Assembly: GCF_900102465.1 (NCBI RefSeq)
Contig: NZ_FNBW01000012.1
Span: 1 to 64,000 of the forward strand
DNA length: 64,000 nucleotides
Source: Thalassobaculum litoreum DSM 18839
GTDB taxonomy: Bacteria > Pseudomonadota > Alphaproteobacteria > Thalassobaculales > Thalassobaculaceae
Direction: 5' to 3'
Shown: in pieces, positions 26,389-35,685 of the stretch
Layout: each line of letters starts with the position of its first letter
Numbering within the stretch: position 1 is the first letter of the stretch
Program-made: the position numbers and the translations under genes
Notes under the pieces: generated by a model
What the model was told of the DNA's origin: nothing
Databases searched by the model: none
Seen by the model: only the letters and a program-made list of their open reading frames with translations

Positions 26389-26416
26389 ACGGCCCGCACT
26401 GGAAGATGCGGGCCGT
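26389..26416. terminator. bidirectional terminator between convergent genes
   Basis: ACGGCCCGCA (26389-26398) pairs with TGCGGGCCGT (26407-26416) around an 8-base loop; A-rich before, T-rich after. It serves the dioxygenase gene and the convergent 5'-nucleotidase gene. Confidence 0.82.
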
Positions 26417-26440
26417 CTTGTGTCCGAAGAGGTGGGGTGG

Positions 26441-27946
26441 TCAGTCGACGCGCTTGATGCGGCCGTTCACCGTTGGCGAGATCGTGCTGCGCTGGATCAC
26501 GTAGTCGATCACCTGGGTGGCCAGCAGGCCGCCGGCGTCCTTGTCCACCAGAACCTTGCTGCCCTTGAACATGCCGTAGCCGTCGCCGCCGGTGCCGACA
26601 TAGTCGTTGGTGGCCAGGGTGTAGACCTTGTTGTCGTCCAGCGGCTGGTCGTGCACCAGCACCTGCAGGATGCGCTGGCCGACCGGCTTGGAGGCGTCGA
26701 AGCTGTAGGTCATGCCGGAGACTTGCGGGAACCGGCCCTGGCCGTCCTCGATGCCGCTCACCCCATGCTCCAGGGCCTCGCGGACCTGCTTGCCGGTCAC
26801 CTCCAGCTTCACCGTGGTGTTGCCGAAGGGCAGCTCGGTGAGGACCATCTTGCGGGTGATCTGGGTCCCGGCGGGGTAGAGGGTGTCACCGCGGATGCCG
26901 CCGCCATTGGCGATTGCGATATCAGCGCCGGTGGCCTCGCGGCTGGCATCGGCGACCAGATTGCCGAAGGTGGTTTCCTGCGACCGGATTGCGGCCCGGC
27001 GCGTGTCCAGATCGACGCCGCTGGAGCCGATCACCTGGCCGAGTTCGCGGTCGAGGGCGGCGGTGTACTCGTCCACCTGGGCCTGGACCGTCGGCTCGGG
27101 CGTGACGTCTGCGGTCGCCACCAGGTCGAAGGACGGCGACCAGACGAGGCTCATCTTCCCGCGCTTCTCGACCTTGTCCATGACGATCACGGTCTTGGCG
27201 ATGAACTCCCCCTGGGAGCCTGACGAGGCGGTCATGTCGCGGCCGTCATAGACGATGCGGGCGAGGTGGTCGTGGCCGCCCAGCACCAGATCCACGTCCT
27301 TCACCGAGCGGGTCAGGCCCCGCTCCAGGGACTCGCCGCCATGGCTGAGCACGATGACGAAGTCGGCGCCCAACTCCTTGACGGCGCCCGCGGCGGACGT
27401 CGCGGATTCGGTGTAGTCGGCGAACGCGACACCCGGCCCCGGGCTGGCCAGGAAGGTGGTGTCCGGCGTGGTCAGGCCGATCAGCCCGATCTTGTAGCCG
27501 TTCATGTCGATGATCTGCGGACCTTCGACGCCGGGGAAGGGGTTGCCGTCGAGGGTGACGTTGCTGGAGATCCAGGTGAAGTCGGACTCCGCAACCCGGG
27601 CCTTCAGCACCTCGTCACCGAGGTCGAATTCGTGGTTGCCGAGGGTCGCGTATTGGATGCCGACCTGTTCGGCCAGCTCGATCATGTGCGCGCCCTTGTC
27701 GATGCCGCTCATCAGCGAGGGCGAGATCAGGTCGCCGCCGAAGGTGACCAGCACGAAGGCGCCTTCCGCCTCCGCCGCCTTCTTCTCCGCAGCGATGACG
27801 GAAGCGACCTTGCCGGCGCTCTCCATCTTGTCCCAGTCGTTGAGGTGCAAAAGCACCAGTTTCAGCGGCTCGGCGGCCGCGGGTCCGGCAAGCGCGGCCA
27901 CGGCCACGAGCGCGAACGTAAATGTGCGCAGGAAGGAGAACATCAT
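26441..27946 (-). CDS. exported 5'-nucleotidase / 2',3'-cyclic phosphodiesterase-family metallophosphoesterase
   Basis: A 501-residue periplasmic phosphoesterase. Signal peptide TFTFALVAVAALAGPAAA, then the metallophosphoesterase domain (GGDLISPS, GNHEFDLG, LSHGGE, GGHDH) and the C-terminal 5'-nucleotidase domain (TFGNLVADA, NGGGIRGD, LPFGNT). The first metal motif reads LLHLNDWDK where UshA-type enzymes have NDxH, so one histidine ligand is replaced by Asp. It probably releases phosphate from nucleotides or cyclic nucleotides. Starts at ATG 27946 or the adjacent 27943 use the GGAG upstream; ATG 27955 is possible. Confidence 0.85.
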   Translation of the reverse strand: MMFSFLRTFTFALVAVAALAGPAAAEPLKLVLLHLNDWDKMESAGKVASVIAAEKKAAEAEGAFVLVTFGGDLISPSLMSGIDKGAHMIELAEQVGIQYATLGNHEFDLGDEVLKARVAESDFTWISSNVTLDGNPFPGVEGPQIIDMNGYKIGLIGLTTPDTTFLASPGPGVAFADYTESATSAAGAVKELGADFVIVLSHGGESLERGLTRSVKDVDLVLGGHDHLARIVYDGRDMTASSGSQGEFIAKTVIVMDKVEKRGKMSLVWSPSFDLVATADVTPEPTVQAQVDEYTAALDRELGQVIGSSGVDLDTRRAAIRSQETTFGNLVADASREATGADIAIANGGGIRGDTLYPAGTQITRKMVLTELPFGNTTVKLEVTGKQVREALEHGVSGIEDGQGRFPQVSGMTYSFDASKPVGQRILQVLVHDQPLDDNKVYTLATNDYVGTGGDGYGMFKGSKVLVDKDAGGLLATQVIDYVIQRSTISPTVNGRIKRVD

Positions 27947-28074
27947 CGACTCCATCGATCAGCGGAAGGCGGAAGAACCCGACTGTAACAGTACTGTAAC
28001 CCGCGGGTTGCACCAACATGCGTTGGCAACCGATCGTAGCTGATGGTGGTGACGGTTTGGCGGTGGAGGGGGAC

Positions 28075-28770
28075 CTACCGCTTCACGCTCGCGCCGCTCT
28101 GGGTGAAGAGGATCTTGCGCTCGGCGTCGTCGGGCGGGGCGGAGCGGCGGAACTCCTTGCCCAGATCGACCGCCCGCTGCACGGCGGGCCGGTCCTTGAT
28201 CGCCGCCCGCCAGCGGCTCACGTTCGGATAGGCCTCCAGCAAGGCCCCCAGCGGCTTGGCGATCAGGACCCAGGGCCAGCAGATCATGTCGGCGATGGTG
28301 TAGCTGTCGCCGACGATCCACTCCCGCCCCTCCAGCCGGCGTTCCAGGACGGAGACGCAACGGTCGTATTCGTTGAGATACCGGGTCTTGGCGTAGGGCA
28401 CGTCCTCCGGCGCGTAGTTTACGAAATGGCTGAGCTGGCCGGCCATCGGACCCTGGTTGCCGGTCTGCCAGAACAGCCATTCCAGCACTTCCTTCTCGCC
28501 CACCGGATCGGTGGGGATGAAGCGCCCGGTCTTGCGCGCCAGGTAGTGCATGATCGCCCCGGACTCGAAGACGGAGACCGGGTCTCCCTCCGTCCCATGG
28601 TCGACGATGGCCGGCATCCGGTTGTTCGGGCTGATCGCCAGGAATTCCGGCGTGAACTGGTCGCCCTTGGAGATGTTCAGCGGGATCAGCTTGTAGTCGG
28701 TCCCCAACTCCTCCAGCAGGATCGCGACCTTCCAGCCGTTCGGCGTGGGCCAGTAGTAGAAGTCGATCAT
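28075..28770 (-). CDS. Nu-class glutathione transferase (YfcG-like)
   Basis: A 231-residue GST. The N-terminal thioredoxin-like domain starts with YYWPTPNGWKVAILLEE and contains SPNNRMPAIVDH and FESGAIMHYLA, and the helical domain contains EWLFWQTGNQGPMAGQ and YTIADMICWPW, matching the Nu-class disulfide-bond oxidoreductases such as E. coli YfcG. Like them it has Thr/Asn rather than Tyr, Ser or Cys at the active site. Its ATG overlaps the stop of the CoA transferase gene by ATGA, so the two are translated together. Confidence 0.87.
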   Translation of the reverse strand: MIDFYYWPTPNGWKVAILLEELGTDYKLIPLNISKGDQFTPEFLAISPNNRMPAIVDHGTEGDPVSVFESGAIMHYLARKTGRFIPTDPVGEKEVLEWLFWQTGNQGPMAGQLSHFVNYAPEDVPYAKTRYLNEYDRCVSVLERRLEGREWIVGDSYTIADMICWPWVLIAKPLGALLEAYPNVSRWRAAIKDRPAVQRAVDLGKEFRRSAPPDDAERKILFTQSGASVKR

Positions 28771-29972
28771 GCCGCGTCCTCCTCCTTGGTGCCGGCCACC
28801 CCGTCGGCGCGCAGGGCGGCGATCTCGTCGGCCGTGAAACCGGCGGAGGCCAGTAGCGCGTCGGTATCGGCACCGAGGACCGGCGCGCCGTGGGACAGGT
28901 CCGGCTCGCTGACCGAGAAGGTCGCCGCCGGGCGAGCCTGACGCACCTTGCCGGCCTGGGGGTGGTCGAGCTCGACCACGATGCCGGTCGCCCGGATCTG
29001 CGGATGGTCGATCATGGCCGAGCGGGTCAGCACCGGCGCGCAGGGCACGTCATGGGTCTCCAGCCGTTCCAGCCAATGGGCCGAGCTGTCGGTCGCCAGC
29101 ACCTCCTGGGTCAGGGTGAGCCGGTCGTCGATGTTCTCGTGCCGCAGGGCCGGGGTGAGGAAGCGCGGGTCCTCCAGCCATTCGGGTCTTTCCAGGGCGG
29201 CGGTCAGCGATTTCCACTGCTTGTCGGTGTTCACCGCCACGGTGATGTGGCCGTCGGTGGTCTCGTAGATCAGGTCGATGAAGCTGGCCGCCTTCTCCTG
29301 GGCGAACTCGCCGCCGACGAAGGTCTGGCTTCCCATGTCGGAGTGCCACAGGAAGTCGATCACGCTGTCCAGCATGGAGACCTTCACGTGCTGGCCCTCG
29401 CCGGTGCGCTCGCGCTTCAGCAGGCCGGCGGTGATCGCCTGGGCTGAGGTATAGCCGGTCAGCTTGTCCGGGATGATCGTGCGCACGAGCCGCGGACGGG
29501 CGTCGTCCGACCCGCCCTGGATCGAGGTCAGGCCCGACAGCGCCTGGACCAGCGGGTCGTAGACCGGCTTGTCGGCATAGGGGCCTTTGTCGCCGAAGCC
29601 GCTGATCGAGCAGTAGACGATGGAGGGGTTCGCCGCCCGCACCGCCGCCTCGCCCAGGCCCATGCGGTCGACCACCCCGGGGCGGAAGTTCTGCACGAAG
29701 GCATCCGCGGTGGCCGCCAGCTTCAGCACCGCCGCCACGCCGCGCGGGTCCTTCAGGTTGAGGGCGACCGACTTCTTGGAGCGGTTGTTGTTCAGGAACG
29801 ATGCGGAGAAACCGCCGCGCCGGTTGGCCATGGCGCGGGTGAAGTCGCCGCCGGCCGGGTGCTCGATCTTGATCACCTCGGCCCCCTGGTCGGCCAGCAT
29901 CATGGTGCCGAGCGGGCCGGAGACCACGTTGGTCAGGTCGATGATGCGGAAGCCTTTGAGCGGTCCGGCCAT
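28767..29972 (-). CDS. class III (CaiB/BaiF) CoA transferase
   Basis: A 401-residue family III CoA transferase moving CoA between two carboxylic acids. The N-terminal GFRIIDLTNVVSGPLGTMML and DQGAEVIKIEHP are typical, and the catalytic Asp lies in PVYDPLVQALSG after VYCSISGFGDKGPYADK. Substrates cannot be inferred; family members handle formate/oxalate, carnitine, itaconate, dicarboxylates and others. ATG 29972 was chosen because homologues start at MAGPLKGFR; it follows GGGGGAG. Co-transcribed with the downstream GST. Confidence 0.88.
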   Translation of the reverse strand: MAGPLKGFRIIDLTNVVSGPLGTMMLADQGAEVIKIEHPAGGDFTRAMANRRGGFSASFLNNNRSKKSVALNLKDPRGVAAVLKLAATADAFVQNFRPGVVDRMGLGEAAVRAANPSIVYCSISGFGDKGPYADKPVYDPLVQALSGLTSIQGGSDDARPRLVRTIIPDKLTGYTSAQAITAGLLKRERTGEGQHVKVSMLDSVIDFLWHSDMGSQTFVGGEFAQEKAASFIDLIYETTDGHITVAVNTDKQWKSLTAALERPEWLEDPRFLTPALRHENIDDRLTLTQEVLATDSSAHWLERLETHDVPCAPVLTRSAMIDHPQIRATGIVVELDHPQAGKVRQARPAATFSVSEPDLSHGAPVLGADTDALLASAGFTADEIAALRADGVAGTKEEDAA

Positions 29973-30138
29973 GGCGTGCGGTCTCCCCCGTGTTGCCCTC
30001 CTGCGTGGATGCAAGGTCGTGTGCAGGCGCGCGGAGTCAACCACTGCGGCCCATGAACGGGTACCGAGAAGGCGCGGAAGAGCTATTCGCGAAATAGAAT
30101 TAATCGAAGCGTCGATTGGGTCTGTTTCGGCAAGGCGG

Positions 30139-31236
30139 CTACCGCCCGTCGAACGAGATGGTCTTCACCAGGGCAAAGACCGGAGTACCGGGCGTGAGGC
30201 CGAGCTCGGCGACCGACTCCCGCGTGACCCTGGATCGCAGGCGCACGCCGCCGGGGATCTCCACCAGGGTCTCGGCATAGGGTGCATCCTCGGCTGCGGC
30301 GATCTCGACGATGTGGCCGGACAGCCGGTTGCGGATGCTGATCCCCTCCGGCGGCCGGGTCGCCAGCGCCACGTCGCGGGCCCGGATCCGCAGGCGCACC
30401 CGTTCGCCGACGGCCACCTCGACCCGGGGGATCGACACCGGCTGGCCGGCGAGGTCGAGGCGGGTGAGCTGATAGCCGGTGTCGTGTCCGGTCACGGTGG
30501 CCGTCAGCAGCACCCCGGCCTCGAACCTGCCGGTGGCCGGCTCCAGATCCAGCCGCTCCAGGATCGATCCGACATCGCCCTCGGCGATCACCTTTCCGGC
30601 GGAGAGCATCACCATGCGGTCGGCCAACCTGCTCACTTCGGCAAGGTCGTGGCTCACGTAGATCGCGGGGATCGGCAGCGCGTCGTGCAGCCGCTCGAAC
30701 GTTGTGAGGATGTCGGCCCGCGACGCCTCGTCCAGGGCGGAGAGCGGCTCGTCCATCAGCAGCAGGCGCGGGGCCGACAGCAGCGCCCGGCCGATGGCGA
30801 CGCGCTGGCGCTCGCCGCCGGACAGCCGGTCCGGTCCGCGCTCCAGCAACCGCTCCAGGCCGAGCAGGGCGACGGCCTCGTCGAAGCCGATCACCGGCGT
30901 CTGATCAGCGGCGCGGCGGGCGCCGTAGAGCAGGTTGCGCCGCACCGAGAGATGCGGGAACAGGCTCGCCTCCTGGAACACGTAGCCGACCGCGCGCCGG
31001 TGGGGCGGGACGCGGAGGCCGGCCGCGTCGTCCTGCCAGGTCTCGTCGCCGACGGCGAGGCGGCCGGACAGCCGGGCCAGTCCGGCCATGGCCCGCAGGA
31101 CCGTCGTCTTGCCCGAGCCGGAGGGTCCGAACAGGGCGGTGATGCCCTGCATCGGGGCGGTGAAGGCGACGTCCAGGGAGAACCCGCCCATAGTGCCGGC
31201 GAACCGCGCGTCGATGCGGTCGGACAGAGAGGTCAT
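30139..31236 (-). CDS. modC: molybdate ABC transporter ATP-binding protein
   Basis: A 365-residue ATPase of the molybdate importer. Walker [11 protein letters not shown]-loop YVFQEASLF, signature [16 protein letters not shown], Walker [13 protein letters not shown], switch VSHDL, then a C-terminal TOBE/molbindin domain (about 290-365) that binds oxyanion. ATG at 31236 overlaps the modB stop (ATGA). Last gene of modABC. Confidence 0.93.
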   Translation of the reverse strand: MTSLSDRIDARFAGTMGGFSLDVAFTAPMQGITALFGPSGSGKTTVLRAMAGLARLSGRLAVGDETWQDDAAGLRVPPHRRAVGYVFQEASLFPHLSVRRNLLYGARRAADQTPVIGFDEAVALLGLERLLERGPDRLSGGERQRVAIGRALLSAPRLLLMDEPLSALDEASRADILTTFERLHDALPIPAIYVSHDLAEVSRLADRMVMLSAGKVIAEGDVGSILERLDLEPATGRFEAGVLLTATVTGHDTGYQLTRLDLAGQPVSIPRVEVAVGERVRLRIRARDVALATRPPEGISIRNRLSGHIVEIAAAEDAPYAETLVEIPGGVRLRSRVTRESVAELGLTPGTPVFALVKTISFDGR

Positions 31237-31916
31237 GGCCGCGCCCGCCCGATGCGCTTCTCCAGCACCAGCATGGCCAGGATCACGGTGAAGGCGAAGG
31301 CCACCATGCCGCCCGCCAACAGATGTGCCTCGGTCCAGCGCAGGGTCTCCACGTAGTCGTAGATGGCGATCGACAGCACGCGGGTCTCGCCGGGAATGTT
31401 GCCGCCGATCATCAGGATCACCCCGAACTCGCCCATGGTATGGGCGAAGCCGAGCACCGCGCCGGTCAGGAAGCCGCGCCGGGCCAGCGGCACCGCCACG
31501 CTCCAGAACGCGTCCCACGGCCCGGCCCGCAGGGTCGCGGCGACCTCGAGCGGCCGGTCGCCCATCGCCTCGAAGGCGTTGCGGATCGGCTGGACGACGA
31601 AGGGCAGCGAGTAGACGACCGAGCCGATCACCAGCCCGGTGAAGGTGAAGGCGAGCGACCGGGCGCCGCCCAGCGACGCGATCCAGCCGCCCGGCCCGTC
31701 GGGACCGAGCAGAATCAGCAGGTAGAAACCGAGCACCGTCGGCGGCAGCACCAGGGGCAGGGCGACGATCGCGGCCACCGCCTCCTTCCAGCGGGCCGGC
31801 GACCGGGCGAGCCACCAGGCGATCGGCGTGGCGACCACCAGCAGGACCAGGGTGGTCACCGCCGCCAGGATCAGGGTCAGGCGGACCGGGGACCAGAGCT
31901 CGGCGAAGTCGGGCAT
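31233..31916 (-). CDS. modB: molybdate ABC transporter permease
   Basis: A 227-residue inner-membrane permease with five to six hydrophobic segments, beginning [20 protein letters not shown], and the cytoplasmic coupling loop [20 protein letters not shown] (EAA-type). It forms the channel of ModABC. It starts 12 bases after modA and overlaps modC. Confidence 0.93.
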   Translation of the reverse strand: MPDFAELWSPVRLTLILAAVTTLVLLVVATPIAWWLARSPARWKEAVAAIVALPLVLPPTVLGFYLLILLGPDGPGGWIASLGGARSLAFTFTGLVIGSVVYSLPFVVQPIRNAFEAMGDRPLEVAATLRAGPWDAFWSVAVPLARRGFLTGAVLGFAHTMGEFGVILMIGGNIPGETRVLSIAIYDYVETLRWTEAHLLAGGMVAFAFTVILAMLVLEKRIGRARP

Positions 31917-31928
31917 GGGGCGCTTCCC

Positions 31929-32687
31929 TCAACCGCCCGGCGCGTAGCCGTATTTGTCGAGGATCGCCAGGGCCTGCGGGCCCTTCAGGAAGGCCATGAA
32001 GGCGAGGGCGGCGTCGCGGTCGGCCGCCGATTTCAGCAGCACCGCGTCCTGGGCGATCGGGTCGTGCAGGTGATCCGGCACCATCCAGCGCGAGCCGTCG
32101 TCATGGCCGGCGACCTGCGAGGCGGCGACCAAGCCGAGCCGGGCGTTTCCCGTGGCGACGAACTGATAGGTCTGGGCGATGTTGGCGCCCTGCACCAGAT
32201 CCTCCGCGAACCGGTCGCGCTTGCCGAGATGGGTCAGCACCTGCATCGCCGCCGCACCGTAGGGCGCGGTCTGCGGGTTGGCGATGGCGAGCCTGCCGAG
32301 GCCGTCGCCGTCCAGGGTCTCGGGGCCGGTGACCAGCCCCGTCTCTCGGCTGTACAGCGCGAGCCGCCCCTTGGCGTAGGTGAACAGGTGATCGGGGTCG
32401 CCCATACCCTCGGCGACCGCGCGCTGCGGGCGGGTCTGGTCGGCGGCGAGGAAGATGTCGAAGGGTGCGCCGCCGGTGATCTGGGCGAAGAGCTGGCCGG
32501 TGGAGGCGAAGCTGAAGACCGCGTGATGCCCGGTCGCCGTGTCGAAGGCGGCGCCGATCTCCTTGGCCGCGTCGGTGAAATTGGCGGCGACCGCGACCCG
32601 CACATCGCCGGCCCGCGCGGCGGCCGCCGCGGCGACGAGAAGCAGGGCGAGAAGCAATACCTGGGCGAGGCGGCTCAGCGTGGACAT
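31929..32687 (-). CDS. modA: periplasmic molybdate-binding protein
   Basis: A 252-residue solute-binding protein with a signal peptide (VLLLALLLVAAAAAARAGD) and the ModA fold opening VRVAVAANFTDAAKEIGAAF; FSFASTGQLFAQI carries Ser residues expected to bind the oxyanion. Captures molybdate (possibly tungstate) for ModBC. The ATG lies 7 bases from a palindromic operator, implying a very short leader. Confidence 0.93.
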   Translation of the reverse strand: MSTLSRLAQVLLLALLLVAAAAAARAGDVRVAVAANFTDAAKEIGAAFDTATGHHAVFSFASTGQLFAQITGGAPFDIFLAADQTRPQRAVAEGMGDPDHLFTYAKGRLALYSRETGLVTGPETLDGDGLGRLAIANPQTAPYGAAAMQVLTHLGKRDRFAEDLVQGANIAQTYQFVATGNARLGLVAASQVAGHDDGSRWMVPDHLHDPIAQDAVLLKSAADRDAALAFMAFLKGPQALAILDKYGYAPGG

Positions 32688-32693
32688 CGAAGT

Positions 32694-32719
32694 CCGATAT
32701 GTCTAATTGAACATATCGG
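32694..32719. promoter_or_regulatory. ModE-type operator of modABC
   Basis: CCGATATGT (32694-32702), an 8-base spacer, then ACATATCGG (32711-32719): a perfect 9-bp inverted repeat. Half-sites of the CGnTAT…ATAnCG type with this spacing match known ModE sites. It sits directly upstream of modA and close to modE, so molybdate-bound ModE should repress transport here. Confidence 0.7.
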
Positions 32720-32787
32720 GACGGTGTCACGTCGCGAGACCCCGGTCAACCGGCGTTCGGCGGCCGGCGCCCGTTCCATCGGAGGGC

Positions 32788-33153
32788 TCATTCCTTCTGG
32801 AGCGCGAGCAGGCGTTGCAGCTCCGCCAGTTCGGACTTGGTGGCCGCGGCGGCCTGGTCCTCCATGCGCCGGTAGAGGTCCAGCACGGTCTGGCCAAGCT
32901 CGGTCAGCTCGGCGCCGCCGCGGGCCGATCCGCCGCGGGTCGTGGTCACCAGCGGGGTGCCGAAATCCTCCTTCATCCCTTCCACCAGGACCCAGGCGCG
33001 CTTGTAGCTCATGCCGAGACGGCGCCCGGCCGCGGCGATGGATCCGGTTTCGACGACGCCCTGCAGCAGGTCCGCCTTGCCGGGGCCGACGGCGACGTTC
33101 GGGGCGATGACCACCCTGAGGCGGGGGCCGAGAGTTTGGTTCCAGGGACGCAT
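32788..33153 (-). CDS. modE: ModE-type regulator, DNA-binding domain only
   Basis: A 121-residue winged-helix regulator matching the N-terminal domain of ModE: VVETGSIAAAGRRLGMSYKR is the recognition region and TELGQTVLDLYRRME the dimer helix. The molybdate-binding molbindin domains of E. coli ModE are missing, so molybdate sensing must work differently or depend on ModC/other proteins. Its palindromic target lies just downstream, ahead of modA. Confidence 0.85.
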   Translation of the reverse strand: MRPWNQTLGPRLRVVIAPNVAVGPGKADLLQGVVETGSIAAAGRRLGMSYKRAWVLVEGMKEDFGTPLVTTTRGGSARGGAELTELGQTVLDLYRRMEDQAAAATKSELAELQRLLALQKE

Positions 33154-33408
33154 GGCGGGAGCTTAGCCGGTCTCAAACGCCTTGGGCAGCGCGGCGTGAA
33201 TGCATCGTATACGGTCCTTGGGCGGTAATATTAAATCCTTTGAATCCATATAGATGGATTAAATATTTCAAAACTCCTTCCCAGCGGGGTGGGGATTTTC
33301 TAGTGTTTCGTACATCGCACCGTCGGCATCAGAACAGGCGGGCGGGTTCGCAGGACCGGCAAACGGCCGCGAACCGACATAAGGAACGAAGCTAAGGGAG
33401 GCAGTTCC

Positions 33409-34659
33409 ATGATCATCACGCGCAAGCATCTGCGCACCATGACCGCTGCGGTCGCTGGTGTCGCAGCTCTCGGCATGGCCGCCACGGCGCAGGCCAAGGT
33501 CGAGGGCGACACCATCATCCTTGGTGCGGCGATCTCGCTGACCGGCAAATACGCGACCAACGGTGTGCATGCCCAGAAGGGCTACGATTTCGCGGTCGAC
33601 AAGATCAACGAGACCGGCGGTGTCACCGTCGACGGCAAGTCCTACAAGCTGAAGGTCGTCTACTACGACGACGAGTCGACCCCGGCCCGCGGCGCTGAAC
33701 TGGCCGAGCGGCTGATCAACCAGGACGGCGTCAAGTTCATGCTTGGCCCGTACAGCTCCGGCCTGACCAAGGCGATCGCGCCGGTGACCGAGAAGTACAA
33801 GATCCCGATGGTCGAGGCGGAGGGCGCCTCGCGCTCGCTGTTCACCCAGGGCTACAAGTACATGTTCGCGGTGCTCTCCACCTCCGAGCAGTACCTGGCC
33901 AGCGCCATCGAACTCGCCGCCGAAGTGGCGGAGAAGCAGGGCAAGAAGGCGTCGGACGTGACGATCGCCATGGCCTTCGAGAACGATCCGTTCTCGCTCG
34001 ACGTGCGTGCCGGCGTGGTCGACGACGCCGAGAAGTTCGGCATGAAGATCGTCGTTGACGACAAGCTGCCCCGCGACCTGTCCGACATGACCTCGACCCT
34101 GACCAAGGTGAAGGCGCTGAAGCCCGACCTGCTGGTCATCTCCGGTCATTCCAAGGGGGCCGCGACCGCCGCCCGGCAGATCCAGGAGCTGAAGATCGAC
34201 GTGCCGATGGTGGCGATGACCCATTGCGAGGCCGCCGACATCACCGCCAAGTTCGGGGCCGGTCCGACCGAGGGCATTCTCTGCCCGACCCAATGGTCCG
34301 AAACGCTGGCCTACAAGGACGACCTGATGGGCACTGCGGCGCAGTACAACTCTGACTTCCAGAAGGCCTATCCGGAATACTCGACGGTGCCGTATCAGAC
34401 CGCCATGGCCAGCATGGCCGTGCAGGTCTGGGCCGACGCCTTCGAGCGGGCCAATTCCTTCGACACCGAGTTGCTGCGCGACGCGTTGGCGGACACCGAG
34501 ATGCAGACCTTCGCCGGCAGCGTGAAGTTCTCGGAGGCCGGCAACAACATCGCCAAGCCGATGGTGCTGCGTCAGATACAGGACGGCGAATATCTCGTGG
34601 TCGCGCCGACCAAATGGGCGGCGGCCGAGCTGCGCTATCCGCGTCAGCCCGAGTATTGA
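33409..34659 (+). CDS. LIV-family ABC transporter substrate-binding protein
   Basis: A 416-residue periplasmic binding protein (type I fold). Signal peptide MTAAVAGVAALGMAATAQA, then ILGAAISLTGKYATNG and the amino-acid-binding core MLGPYSSGLTKAIAPVTEKY. The family carries branched-chain amino acids but many members bind amides, urea or aromatic acids; the co-located TcuA-like dehydrogenase hints at an organic acid, which is inference. GGGAGG ribosome site before the ATG. A stable hairpin separates it from the permease genes, as usual when the binding protein is made in excess. Confidence 0.9.
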   Translation: MIITRKHLRTMTAAVAGVAALGMAATAQAKVEGDTIILGAAISLTGKYATNGVHAQKGYDFAVDKINETGGVTVDGKSYKLKVVYYDDESTPARGAELAERLINQDGVKFMLGPYSSGLTKAIAPVTEKYKIPMVEAEGASRSLFTQGYKYMFAVLSTSEQYLASAIELAAEVAEKQGKKASDVTIAMAFENDPFSLDVRAGVVDDAEKFGMKIVVDDKLPRDLSDMTSTLTKVKALKPDLLVISGHSKGAATAARQIQELKIDVPMVAMTHCEAADITAKFGAGPTEGILCPTQWSETLAYKDDLMGTAAQYNSDFQKAYPEYSTVPYQTAMASMAVQVWADAFERANSFDTELLRDALADTEMQTFAGSVKFSEAGNNIAKPMVLRQIQDGEYLVVAPTKWAAAELRYPRQPEY

Positions 34660-34676
34660 TCGCACCCTGACCGACG

Positions 34677-34706
34677 ACGGCGGGAGAACCTGCGTTCTCC
34701 CGCCGT
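34677..34706 (+). terminator. intra-operon hairpin after the binding-protein gene
   Basis: ACGGCGGGAGAAC (34677-34689) and GTTCTCCCGCCGT (34694-34706), a perfect 13-bp stem with a 4-base loop and no T-run. Such hairpins protect the binding-protein mRNA or partly stop transcription before the permease genes. Confidence 0.7.
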
Positions 34707-34785
34707 TCGCGTTGCCGTGCACCGGGGCCGCCGGTCCGCGTGAGACCGAGCGTCCGCGCCGCCGTCCCGGAACAGGAGCGAGAGC

Positions 34786-35685
34786 ATGATCGACAATCTC
34801 CTTCTTCTGACCCAGGTGCCGATCCTCGGTGTCGACCTGGTGATCCAGGGGCTGTTCATCGGCGCCATCTTCGCGCTGGTCGCCTATGGCCTCGCCCTGG
34901 TCTGGGGCGTGATGAACGTCAAGAACCTGGCGCAGGGCGACATGGTGATCCTCGGGGGCTACATCTCCTATCAGGCCACGCTCTGGGGTTATCACCCGAT
35001 CGTCGCCCTGCCGGTCGCCATCGTCGTCATGTTCATGCTCGGCTGGCTGATCTACGCGGTGATCATCCGCCGGGTGGTCGACCGCGACATGTTCACCTCG
35101 CTGCTTGCCACCTTCGGGCTCAGCCTGCTGATCCAGCAGATCCTGAACCTGATCTACGGCCCCGAGGTAAAGGTGGCCGATGCCGGCTTCGGCGATTTCG
35201 AGCTCGGCACCTTCATCGTCATCCAGAACGTGCGGCTCTACAGCCTGCTGATGGCGGCGGCGCTGGCGCTGGCGATCGTGATCTTCATGAAGAAGTCGCG
35301 CATGGGCCAGGCGATCCGCGCCACCGCCCAGGACGCCCGCGCCGCCCGGGTTCTCGGCATCGACACCGATCAGGTCTACGCCTTCACCTACGCGCTGAAC
35401 GCCGCGATCTGCGGCGCCGCCGGGGTGCTGGTGGCGATGATCTGGGTGATCCAGCCCTATTACGGGATCGTCTACTCGATCCGCGCCTTCATCATCGTGA
35501 CGGCCGCCGGCCTCGGCAATCTGCCCGGCGTGATCCTGACCGGCTTCGGCCTCGGGGTCTGGGAGAACGTGGCCGGCTTCGTGTTCGGCGCCGAGTTCGC
35601 GGTCGCCGCCGTCGTCCTCATGCTGGTGGCGGTGCTGATGTACCGCCTCGTCCAGCTCTACCGCGTGCGCCAGGTGGTCCGATGA
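34786..35685 (+). CDS. livH: LIV-type ABC transporter permease (LivH-like)
   Basis: A 299-residue permease with about eight hydrophobic helices. GLFIGAIFALVAYGLALVWG and the coupling region SRMGQAIRATAQDARAARVL are typical of LivH. CAGGAG ribosome site before ATG 34786. Its stop overlaps the livM start (ATGA). Confidence 0.92.
   Translation: MIDNLLLLTQVPILGVDLVIQGLFIGAIFALVAYGLALVWGVMNVKNLAQGDMVILGGYISYQATLWGYHPIVALPVAIVVMFMLGWLIYAVIIRRVVDRDMFTSLLATFGLSLLIQQILNLIYGPEVKVADAGFGDFELGTFIVIQNVRLYSLLMAAALALAIVIFMKKSRMGQAIRATAQDARAARVLGIDTDQVYAFTYALNAAICGAAGVLVAMIWVIQPYYGIVYSIRAFIIVTAAGLGNLPGVILTGFGLGVWENVAGFVFGAEFAVAAVVLMLVAVLMYRLVQLYRVRQVVR

Noticed and set aside
33241-33262. AATCCAT/ATGGATT hairpin in the AT-rich promoter region of the LIV operon
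   Set aside because: A 7-bp stem in AT-rich DNA is not distinctive and matches no regulator site I know, so I do not list it as an operator.
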